Positions 37,871 to 48,079 of a stretch of 64,000 nt of DNA are shown here, piece after piece. Origin of the DNA: Acanthosepion esculentum. Lineage: Eukaryota; Mollusca; Cephalopoda; Sepiida; Sepiidae. Numbering within the stretch: position 1 is the stretch's first letter; each line of letters opens with the position of its first letter. The stretch is taken from the NCBI GenBank assembly GCA_964036315.1, contig CAXIWW010000817.1:3383501-3447500 (forward strand), in the 5' to 3' direction. A program made the translations under genes and the position numbers. The notes below the pieces were generated by a model, which ran no database searches, had not been told where the DNA came from, and saw nothing but the letters and a program-made list of their open reading frames with translations.

Positions 37871-38308
37871 TCAGCTGTTGGCACTTTTGCTATCAGCTGT
37901 AGTGCTGTTGGCCCTTTTGCTATAGACTGGTGTTGTTCGCAAGTTTTTATATAAACATGTATTTTTATACATTCATAGTGTTTTTTTTTTAGTTGGGGTC
38001 CCTATTTGCTCATAGCTGGGACCCTATGTGATAAGAAGCCTTGCAGTCATATGTAGTTTATAGTCATACCTAGCACTAGTTGGCAATGTGGTGCTGTTGG
38101 CACTTTTGCTATCAGCTTTTGGCATTTTGCTATCAGCTGTTGGCACTTTTGCTATCAGCTGTTGGCACTTTTGCTATCAGCTGTGTTGCTGTTGGCACTT
38201 TTGCTATCAACTGGTGTTGTTCGCAAGTTTTTATATAAACATGTATTTTTATACTTTCATAGTGTTTTTTTTTAGTGGGGGGTAACTATTTGCTCATAGC
38301 TGGGACCC
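37871..38308 (+). repeat. Array A duplicated block (offset 1,988 bp), copy 2, next to the array boundary
   Basis: Essentially identical to 35,883-36,320; the first clear difference on the right is at 38,309 (G for T). It lies less than 200 bp from the end of array A. Confidence 0.86.
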
Positions 38309-38498
38309 GTTGTGATCAGAAACCTTGCTGTCAGATGTAGTTTATAGTCATACCTAGGACTAATTGGCACTGTGGTGCTGTTGGCACTTTTGCTATAAGC
38401 TGTTGGCACTTTTGCTATCAGCTATTCGCACTTTTGGTATCAGCTGTTGGCACATTTGCTATCAGCTGTTGGCACTTTTGCTATCAGCTGTGGTGCTG
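38309..38498 (+). repeat. Terminal part of array A, last unit without its core
   Basis: The end of the last core (with AACCTTGC and ACTAATTGG variants) is followed by six or so 22-mers with several substitutions (CTATAAGC, CAGCTATTCGCAC, GGTATC, GGCACATTTG). The unit stops at GTGGTGCTG, exactly where a final 22-mer and a new core would be expected. Confidence 0.88.
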
Positions 38499-38508
38499 CC
38501 AGAAATTC
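38489..38508. other. Junction between satellite arrays A and B
   Basis: Array A sequence ending in GTGGTGCTG (to 38,498) changes without any linker to array B sequence beginning CCAGAAATTCCC (38,499). Both families contain a TG or GTGC step at this point (GTGGTGCTG in A, CAGTGCCAGAAAG in B), so only a few bases of microhomology could have guided the join. No transposon, target-site duplication or unique DNA separates the arrays. Confidence 0.92.
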
Positions 38509-41500
38509 CCACGCAGACGACCCCACGTCCCAGAAAGTCCCACGCAGACGAACCGCAGTCCCAGAAAGTCCCACGCAGACGACCCCCAGTCACAAAAAGT
38601 CCCACGCAGACGACCCCCACCCAGGAGACTGTGCCAGAAAGTCCGATGCAGACGACACCCAGTCCCAGAAAGTCCCACGCAGACGACACCCAGTCCCAGG
38701 AAGTCCCAAGCAGACGACCCCCACCCAGGAGACAGACCCAGAAAGTCCCACGCAGACGACCCCCAGTCCCAGAAATTACCACGCAGACGAGTCCCAGTCC
38801 CAGAAAGTCCCACGCAGACGACCCCCAGTCCCAGGAAGTCCCACGCAGACGATCCCCCCACCCAGGAGACAGTCCCAGAAAGTCCCATGCAGACGACCTC
38901 CAGTCCCAGAAAGTCCCAGGCAGACGACCCCCCACCCAGGAGACAGTCACAGAAAGTCCCACGAAGACGACCCACCAGACAGGAGACAGTCCCAGGACGT
39001 CCCACGCAGACGAGCCCCAGTCCCAGAAAGTCCCACGTAGACGACCCCCACCCAGGAGACAGTCCAAGAAAGTCCCACGCAGACGACCCCTTGTCCCAGA
39101 AAGTCCCACGCAGACGACCCCCAGTCCCAGAAAGTCTCACGCAGACGACATCCCACCCTGGAGACAGTACCAGAAAGTCCCACGCATCCGAACCCCCAGA
39201 CAGGAGACAGTCCCAGAAAGTCCCACGCAGAGGACCCCCAGTCCCAGAACGTCCCACGCAGTCGAACACCCAAACAGGAGACAGTCCCAGAAAGTCCCAC
39301 GCAGACGACCGCCATTCCCAGAAAGTCCCACGCAGACGACCCCCCACCCAGGAGACAGTCCCAGAAAGTCCGACGCAGACGACACGCAGACGACACCCAG
39401 TCCCAGAAAGTCCCACGCAGACGGCACCCACCCAGGAGACAGTCACAGAAAGAGCAACGCAGACGACCCCCCACCCAGGAGACAGTCCCAGAAAGTCCCA
39501 TGCAGACGACCTCCAGTCCCAGAATGACCCACGCAGACGACACCTCACCCAGGAGACAGTCCCAGAAAGTCCCACGCAGACGACCCACCAGACAGGAGAC
39601 AGTCCAAGAAAGTCCCACGCAGACGACCACCAGTCCCAGAAATTCCCACGCAGATGACCCCCAGTCCCAGAAGGTCCCACGCAAACGACCCCCAGTCCCA
39701 GAAGTTCCCACGCAGACGACCCCCAATCCCAGAAAGTCTCACGCAGACGACCCCCCACCAAAGCGACAGTGCCAGAAAGTCCTACGCAGACGAACCCCAC
39801 CCAGGAGACAGTCCCAGAAAGTCCCACGCAGACGACCCACCAGACAGGAGACAGTCCCAGAAAGTCCCACGAAGACGAATCCCAGTCCCAAAAAGTCCCA
39901 CGCAAACGACCCCCACCCAGGAGACAGTCCCAGAAAGTCCGACGCAGACGACACCCAGTCCCAGAAAGTCCCACGCAGACGACACCCAGTCCCAGAAAGT
40001 CCAAAGCAGACGACCCCCACCCAAAAGACAGACCCAGAAAGTCCCACGCAGACGACCCCACGTCCCAGAAAGTCCCACGCAGACGAACCGCAGTCCCAGA
40101 AAGTCCCACGCAGACGACCCCCAGTCCCAGAAAATCCAACGCAGACGATCCCCCCACCCAGGAGACAGTCCCAGAAAGTCCCATGCAGACGACCTCCAGT
40201 CCCAGAAAGTCCCACGCAGACGATCCCCCACCCAGGAGACAGTCCCAGAAAGTCCCACGCAGACGACCCACCAGACAGGAGACAGTCCCAGAATGTCCCA
40301 CGAAGACGACCCCCAGTCACAAAAAGTCCCACGCAGACGACCCCCACCCAGGAGACAGTGCCAGAAAGTCCGATGCAGACGACACCCAGTCCCAGAAAGT
40401 CCCACGCAGACGACACCCAGTCCCAGAAAGTCCCAAGCAGACGACCCCCACCCAGGAGACAGACCCAGAAAGTCCCACGCAGACGACCCCCAGTCCCAGA
40501 AATTACCACGCAGACGAGTCCCAGTCCCAGAAAGTCCCACGCAGACGACCCCCAGTCCCAGGAAGTCCCACGCAGACGATCCCCCCACCCAGGAGACAGT
40601 CCCAGAAAGTCCCATGCAGACGACCTCCAGTCCCAGAAAGTCCCAGGCAGACGACCCCCCACCCAGGAGACAGTCACAGAAAGTCCCACGCAGACGAGCC
40701 CCAGTCCCAGAAAGTCCCACGTAGACGACCCCCACCCAGGAGACAGTCCAAGAAAGTCCCACGCAGACGACCCCTTGTCCCAGAAAGTCCCACGCAGACG
40801 ACCCCCAGTCCCAGAAAGTCTCACGCAGACGACATCCCACCCTGGAGACAGTACCAGAAAGTCCCACGCATCCGAACCCCCAGACAGGAGACAGTCCCAG
40901 AAAGTCCCACGCAGAGGACCCCCAGTCCCAGAAAGTCCCACGCAGTCGAACACCCAAACAGGTGACAGTCCCAGAAAGTCCCACGCAGACGACCGCCATT
41001 CCCAGAAAGTCCCACGCAGACGACCCCCCGACCAGGAGACAGTCCCAGAAAGTCCGACGCAGACGACACCCAGTCCCAGAAAGTCCCACGCAGACGGCAC
41101 CCACCCAGGAGACAGTCACAGAAAGAGCAACGCAGACGACCCCACACCCAGGAGACAGTCCCAGAAAGTCCCATGCAGACGACCTCCAGTCCCAGAAAGT
41201 CCCACGCAGACGACCCACCAGACAGGAGACAGTCCCAGAAAGTCCCACGCAGACGACCCCCCACCCTGGAGACAGACCCAGAATGTCCGACGCAGACGAC
41301 ACCCAGTCCCAGAAAGTCCCAGGCAGACGGCCCCCACCCAGGAGACAGTCCCAGAAAGTCCCACGCAGACGACACCCAGCCCAGGAGACAGTCCTAGAAA
41401 GTCCCATGCAGACGACCACCAGTCCCAGAAAGTCCCACGCAGACGACCCCTCACCCAGGAGACAGTCCCAGAAAGTCCCACGCAGACGACCCACCAGACA

Positions 41501-43871
41501 GGAGACAGTCCCAGAAAGTCCCACGAAGACGACCCCCAGTAACAAAAAGTCCCACGTAGACGACCCCCACCCAGGAGACAGTGCCAGAAAGTCCGACGCA
41601 GACGACACCCAGTCCCAGAAAGTCCCACGCAGACGACACCCAGTCCCAGAAAGTCCCAAGCAGACGACCCCCACCCAGGAGACAGACCCAGAAAGTCCCA
41701 CGCAGACGACCCCCAGTCCCAGAAATTACCACGCAGACGAGTCCCAGTCCCAGAAAGTCCCACGCAGACGACCCCCAGTCCCAGGAAGTCCCACGCAGAC
41801 GATCCCCCCACCCAGGAGACGGTCCCAGAAAGTCCCCTGCAGACGACACCCAGTCCCAGAAAGTCCCACGCAAACGGCACCCACCCAGGAGACAGTCACA
41901 GAAAGAGCAACGCAGACGACCCCCCACCCAGGAGACAGTCCCAGAAAGTCCCATGCAGACGACCTCCAGTCCCAGAATGTCCCACGCAGACGACCCCTCA
42001 CCCAGGAGACAGTCCCAGAAAGTCCCACGCAGACGACCCACCAGACAGGTGACAGTCCCAGAAAGTCCCATGCAGACGACCCCCAGTCCCAGAAAGTCCC
42101 ACGCAGACGACCCCCCACCCTGGAGACAGACCCAGAATGTCCGACGCAGACGACACCCAGTCCCAGAAAGTCCCAGGCAGAGGGCCCCCACACAGGAGAC
42201 AGTCACAGAAAGTCCCACGCAGACGACACCCAGCCCAGGAGACAGTCCTAGAAAGTCCCATGCAGACGACCACCAGTCCCAGAAAGTCCCACGCAGACGA
42301 CCCCTCACCCAGGAGACAGTCCCAGAAAGTCCCACGCAGACGACCCACCAGACAGGAGACAGTCCCAGAATGTCCCACGAAGACGACACCCAGTAACAAA
42401 AAGTCCCACGCAGACGACCCCCACCCAGGAGACAGTGCTAGAAAGTCCGACGCAGACGACACCCAGTCCCAGAAAGTCCCACGCAGACGACACCCAGTCC
42501 CAGAAAGTCCCAAGCAGACGACCCCCACCCAGGAGACAGACCCAGAAAGTCCCACGCAGACGACCCCCAGTCCCAGAAATTACCACGCAGACGAGTCCCA
42601 GTCCCAGAAAGTCCCACGCAGACGACCCCCAGTCCCAGGAAGTCCCACGCAGACGATCCCCCCACCCAGGAGACAGTCCCAGAAAGTCCCATGCAGACGA
42701 CCTCCAGTCCCAGAAAGTCCCACGCAGACGACCCCCACCCAGGAGACAGTCCAAGAAAGTCCCACGCAGACGACCCCTTGTCCCAGAAAGTCCCACGCAG
42801 ACGACCCCCAGTCCCAGAAAGTCTCACGCAGACGACATCCCACCCTGGAGACAGTACCAGAAAGTCCCACGCAGCCGACCCCCCAGACAGGAGACAGTTC
42901 CAGAAAGTCCCACGCAGAGGACCCCCAGTCCCAGAAAGTCCCACGCAGTCGAACACCCAAACAGGAGACAGTCCCAGAAAGTCCCACGCAGACGACCGCC
43001 ATTCCCAGAAAGTCCCACGCAGACGACCCCCCACCCAGGAGACAGTCCCAGAAAGTCCGACGCAGACGACACCCAGTCGCAGAAAGTCCCACGCAGACGG
43101 CACCCACACAGGAGACAGTCACAGAAAGAGCAACGCAGACGACCCCCCACCCAGGAGACAGTCCCAGAAAGTCCCATGCAGACGACCTCCAGTCCCAGAA
43201 TGTCCCACGCAGACGACCCCTCACCCAGGAGACAGTCCCAGAAAGTCCCACGCAGACGACCCACCAGACAGGAGACAGTCCAAGAAAGTCCCACGCAGAC
43301 GACCACCAGTCCCAGAAAGTCCCACGCAGATGACCCCCAGTCACAGAAGGTCCCACGCAAACGACCCCCAGTCCCAGAAGTTCCCACGCAGACGACCCCC
43401 AATCCCAGAAAGTCTCACGCAGACGACCCCCCACCAAAGCGACAGTGCCAGAAGGTCCCACGCAGACGAACCCCACCCAGGAGACAGTCCCAGAAAGTCC
43501 CACGCAGACGACCCACCAGACAGGAGACAGTCCCAGAAAGTCCCACGAAGACGACCCCCAGTCCCAAAAAGTCCCACGCAAACGACCCCCACCCAGGAGA
43601 CAGTCCCAGAAAGTCCGACGCAGACGACACCCAGTCCCAGAAAGTCCCACGCAGACGACACCCAGTCCCAGAAAGTCCAAAGCAGACGACCCCCACCCAA
43701 AAGACAGACCCAGAAAGTCCCACGCAGACGACCCCACGTCCCAGAAAGTCCCACGCAGACGAACCGCAGTCCCAGAAAGTCCCACGCAGACGACCCCCAG
43801 TCCCAGAAAGTCCCACGCAGACGATCCCCCCACCCAGGAGACAGTCCCAGAAAGTCCCATGCAGACGACCT
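38499..43871 (+). repeat. Array B, left zone with blocks of about 1.7 kb
   Basis: Mosaic of higher-order modules. The stretch 38,590-39,500 is repeated at about 40,317-41,190 with an offset of 1,727 bp that falls to 1,684 after the loss of one 43-bp unit. The stretch around 39,640-40,300 is repeated at about 43,316-43,980 (offset 3,676). A module marked by AAATTACCACGCAGACGAG lies at 38,771, 40,498, 41,721 and 42,575. A second module, marked by ACCAAAGCGACAGTGCC, lies at 39,757 and 43,433. Confidence 0.85.
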
Positions 43872-44712
43872 CCAGTCCCAGAAAGTCCCACGCAGACGAT
43901 CCCCCACCCAGGAGACAGTCCCAGAAAGTCCCACGCAGACGACCCACCAGACAGGAGACAGTCCCAGAAAGTCCCACGAAGACGACCCCCAGTCACAAAA
44001 AGTCCCACGCAGACGACCCACCAGACAGGAGACAGTCCCAGAAAGTCCCACGCAGACGATCCCCAGTCCCAGAGAGTCCCACGCAGACGACCCCCCACCC
44101 TGGAGACAGACCCAGAATGTCCGACGCAGACGACACCCAGTCCCAGAAAGTCCCAGGCAGACGGCCCCCACCCAGTAGACAGTCACAGAAAGTCCAACGC
44201 AGACGACACCCAGCCCAGGAGACAGTCCCAGAAAGTCCCATGCAGACGACCACCAGTCCCAGAAAGTCCCACGCAGACGACCCCTCACCCAGGAGACAGT
44301 CCCAGAAAGTCCCACGCAGACGACCCACCAGACAGGAGACAGTCCCAGAAAGTCCCACGAAGACGACCCCCAGTCACAAAAAGTCCCACGCAGACGACCC
44401 CCACCCAGGAGACAGTCCCAGAAAGTCCGACGCAGACGACACCCAGTCCCAGAAAGTCCCACGCAGACGACACCCAGTCCCAGAAAGTCCCAAGCAGACG
44501 ACCCCCACCCAGGAGACAGACCCAGAAAGTCCCACGCAGACGACCCCCAGTCCCAGAAATTACCACGCAGACGAGTCCCAGTCCCAGAAAGTCCCACGCA
44601 GACGACCCCCATTCCCAGGAAGTCCCACGTAGACGACCCCCACCCAGGAGACAGTCCAAGAAAGTCCCACGCAGACGACCCCTTGTCCCAGAAAGTCCCA
44701 CGCAGACGACCC
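43872..44712 (+). repeat. Array B tandem duplication (841 bp), copy 1
   Basis: Block directly repeated downstream with an offset of 841 bp. GATCCCCCACCC at 43,898 and 44,739, GAGAGTCCCACGC and CCCAGTAGACAGTC are shared. A few substitutions separate the copies. Confidence 0.87.
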
Positions 44713-45569
44713 CCAGTCCCAGAAAGTCCCACGCAGACGATCCCCCACCCAGGAGACAGTCCCAGAATGTCCCACGCAGACGACCCACCAGACAGGAGAC
44801 AGTCCCAGAAAGTCCCACGAAGACGACCCCCAGTCACAAAAAGTCCCACGCAGACGACCCACCAGACAGGAGACAGTCCCAGAAAGTCCCACGCAGACGA
44901 TCCCCAGTCCCAGAGAGTCCCACGCAGACGACCCCCCACCCTGGAGACAGACCCAGAATGTCCGACGCAGACGACACCCAGTCCCAGAAAGTCCCAGGCA
45001 GAGGGCCCCCACCCAGTAGACAGTCACAGAAAGTCCAACGCAGACGACACCCAGCCCAGGAGACAGTCCCAGAAAGTCCCATGCAGACGACCACCAGTCC
45101 CAGAAAGTCCCACGCAGACGACCCCTCACCCAGGAGACAGTCCCAGAAAGTCCCACGCAGACGACCCACCAGACAGGAGACAGTCCCAGAAAGTCCCACG
45201 AAGACGACCCCCAGTCACAAAAAGTCCCACGCAGACGACCCCCACCCAGGAGACAGTCCCAGAAAGTCCGACGCAGACGACACCCAGTCCCAGAAAGTCC
45301 CACGCAGACGACACCCAGTCCCAGAAAGTCCCAAGCAGACGACCCCCACCCAGGAGACAGACCCAGAAAGTCCCACGCAGACGACCCCCAGTCCCAGAAA
45401 TTACCACGCAGACGAGTCCCAGTCCCAGAAAGTCCCACGCAGACGACCCCCATTCCCAGGAAGTCCCACGTAGACGACCCCCACCCAGGAGACAGTCCAA
45501 GAACGTCCCACGCAGACGACCCCTTGTCCCAGAAAGTCCCACGCAGACGACCCCCAGTCCCAGAAAGTC
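44713..45569 (+). repeat. Array B tandem duplication (841 bp), copy 2
   Basis: Second copy; the match ends at 45,570, where T replaces the C at 44,729. Differences seen include CAGAATGTCCC at about 44,766 against CAGAAAGTCCC in copy 1, and CCAAGAACGTCC near 45,500. Confidence 0.86.
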
Positions 45570-48079
45570 TCACGCAGACGACATCCCACCCAGGAGACAG
45601 TACCAGAAAGTCCCACGCAGCCGACCCCCCAGACAGGAGACAGTACCAGAAAGTCCCACGCAGAGGACCCCCAGTCCCAGAAAGTCCCACGCAGTCGAAC
45701 ACCCAAACAGGAGACAGTCCCAGAAAGTCCCACGCAGACGACCGCCATTCCCAGAAAGTCCCACGCAGACGACCCCCCGACCAGGAGACAGTCCCAGAAA
45801 GTCCGACGCAGACGACACCCAGTCCCAGAAAGTCCCACGCAGACGGCACCCACCCAGGAGACAGTCAAAGAAAGAGCAACGCAGACGACCCCCCACCCAG
45901 GAGACAGTCCCAGAAAGTCCCATGCAGACGACCTCCAGTCCCAGAATGTCCCACGCAGACGACCCCTCACCCAGGAGACAGTCCCAGAAAGTCCCACGCA
46001 GACGACCCACCAGACAGGAGACAGTCCCAGAAAGTCCCACGCAGACGACCCCCAGTCCCAGAAAGTCCCACGCAGACGACCCCCCACCCTGGAGACAGAC
46101 CCAGAATGTCCGACGCAGACGACACCCAGTCCCAGAAAGTCCCAGGCAGACGGCCCCCACCCAGGAGACAGTCACAGAAAGTCCAACGCAGACGACACCC
46201 AGCCCAGGAGACAGTCCTAGAAAGTCCCATGCAGACGACCACCAGTCCCAGAAAGTCCCACGCAGACGACCCCTCACCCAGGAGACAGTCCAAGAAAGTC
46301 CCACGCAGACGACCCACCAGACAGGAGACAGTCCCAGAAAGTCCCACGAAGACGACCCCCAGTCACAAAAAGTCCCACGCAGACGACCCCCACCCAGGAG
46401 ACAGTGCCAGAAAGTCCGACGCAGACGACACCCAGTCCCAGAAAGTCCCACGCAGACGACCACCAGTCCCAGAAAGTCCCACGCAGATGACCCCCAGTCC
46501 CAGAAGGTCCCACGCAAACGACCCCCAGTCCCAGAAGTTCCCACGCAGACGACCCCCAATCCCAGAAATCCTCACGCAGACGACCCCCCACCAAAGCGAC
46601 AGTGCCAGAAAGTCCCACGCAGACGAACCCCACCCAGGAGACAGTCCCAGAAAGTCCCACGAAGACGACCCCCAGTCCCAAAAAGTCCCAAGCAAACGAC
46701 ACCCACCCAGGAGATAGTCCCAGAAAGTCCGACGCAGACGACACCCAGTCCCAGAAAGTCCCACGCAGACGACACCCAGTCCCAGAAAGTCCAAAGCAGA
46801 CGACCCCCACCCAAAAGACAGACCCAGAAAGTCCCACGCAGACGACCCCACGTCCCAGAAAGTCCCACGTAGACGAACCGCAGTCCCAGAAAGTCCCACG
46901 CAGACGACCCCCAGTCCCAGAAAGTCCCACGCAGATGATACCCCCACCCAGGAGACAGTCCCAGAAAGTCCCATGCAGACGACCTCCAGTCCCAGAAAGT
47001 CCCACGCAGACGCCCCCTCACCCAGGAGACAGTCCCAGAAAGTCCCACGCAGACGACCCACCAGACAGGAGACAGTCCCAGAAAGTCCCACGCAGACGAC
47101 CCCCAGTGCCAGAAAGTCCCACGCAGACGACCCCCCACCCTGGAGACAGACCCAGAATGTCCGACGCAGACGACACCCAGTCCCAGAAAGTCCCAGGCAG
47201 ACGGCCCCCACCCAGGAGACAGTCACAGAAAGTCCAACGCAGACGACACCCAGCCCAGGAGACAGTCCCAGAAAGTCCCATGCAGACGACCACCAGTCCC
47301 AGAAAGTCCCACGCAGACGACCCCTCACCCAGGAGACAGTCCCAGAAAGTCCCACGCAGACGACCCACCAGACAGGAGACAGTCCCAGAAAGTCCCACGA
47401 AGACGACCCCCAGTCACAAAAAGTCCCACGCAGACGACCCCCACCCAGGAGACAGTCCCAGAAAGTCCGACGCAGACGACACCCAGTCCCAGAAAGTCCC
47501 ACGCAGACGACACCCAGTCCCAGAAAGTCCCAAGCAGACGACCCCCACCCAGGAGACAGACCCAGAAAGTCCCACGCAGACGAGCCCCAGTCCCAGAAAT
47601 TACCACGCAGACGAGTCCCAGTCCCAGAAAGTCCCACGCAGACGACCCCCAGTCCCAGGAAGTCCCACGCAGACGATCCCCCCACCCAGGAGACAGTCCC
47701 AGAAAGTCCCATGCAGACGACCTCCAGTCCCAGAAAGTCCCAGGCAGACGACCCCCCACCCATGAGACAGTCACAGAAAGTCCCACGCAGACGACCCACC
47801 AGACAGGAGACAGTCCCAGGAAGTCCCACGCAGACGAGCCCAAGTCCCAGAAAGTCCCACGTAGACGACCCCCACCCAGGAGACAGTCCAAGAAAGTCCA
47901 ACGCAGACGACCCCCAGTCCCAGAAAGTCCCACGCAGACGACCCCCAGTCCCAGAAAGTCCCACGCAGACGAACCCCACCCAGGAGACAGTCCAAGAAAG
48001 TCCCACGCAGACGACCACCAGTCCCAGAAAGTCCCACGCAGATGACCCCCAGTCCCAGAAAGTCCCACGCAGTCGAACA
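45570..48079 (+). repeat. Array B tandem duplication (2,452 bp), copy 1
   Basis: From about 45,628 this block matches 48,080-50,511 at an offset of 2,452 bp; the first ~60 bases listed here are ordinary units before the match starts. Anchors are AGACAGGAGACAGTACC at 45,631 and 48,083, and ACCAAAGCGACAGTG at 46,590 and 49,042. By eye I find one substitution (G at 47,028, T at 49,480). Confidence 0.88.
47912..47942 (+). repeat. Array B short unit, example (31 bp)
   Basis: Consensus form: CCCCAGTCCCAGAAAG followed by TCCCACGCAGACGAC. Spacing between neighbouring CAGAAAGTCC motifs is 31 bp where short units adjoin (for example 38,531 and 38,562). Frequent variants change a CpG (CATGCAG, CACACAG, CAGATGAC) or nearby bases (CACGTAGAC, CAGAATGTCC). 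Confidence 0.93.

Larger units (their letters stand above)
1..38498 (+). repeat. Satellite array A: core plus 22-bp minisatellite composite repeat
   Basis: The whole stretch is one head-to-tail tandem array. Each composite unit is a core of about 172 bp followed by a variable run of 22-bp repeats (TGTTGGCAC at the start, a T-run, CTATCAGC at the end). I count about 120 cores by hand, which gives a mean unit near 315 bp. The + strand is T-rich (9 T, 3 A in the 22-mer) and nearly free of CpG; the one regular CpG is in GTTCGCAAG of the core. All units are in the same orientation except the inverted copy at 24,327-24,447. No gene, RNA gene or transposon insertion is visible in it. The array starts mid-core at base 1, so it extends beyond the window to the left. 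Function unknown; a centromeric, pericentromeric or subtelomeric satellite is an inference only. Confidence 0.97.

Noticed and set aside
1..38498. CENP-B box in array A (TTCG in the core) or array B (GTCG then GTGGG on the minus strand)
   Set aside because: The core TTCG is not followed by the required A and CGGG at the right spacing. The array B minus-strand match fails at several fixed positions. So a centromeric role cannot be argued from this motif.
38364..39527. 387-codon frame crossing from array A into array B, looking like a fusion protein
   Set aside because: It crosses the satellite junction by chance, because both units are stop-free on the + strand. Nothing suggests a gene.
42435..45473. 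Open reading frame of 1,012 codons on the + strand, proline-, arginine- and serine-rich
   Set aside because: It is array B read through. The unit is stop-free, the frame rotates through all three translations of the same 31-bp unit, equally long frames exist on the other strand and in other frames, and copy-to-copy changes show no codon-position bias that I can see. No start context, intron or flanking gene structure supports it.
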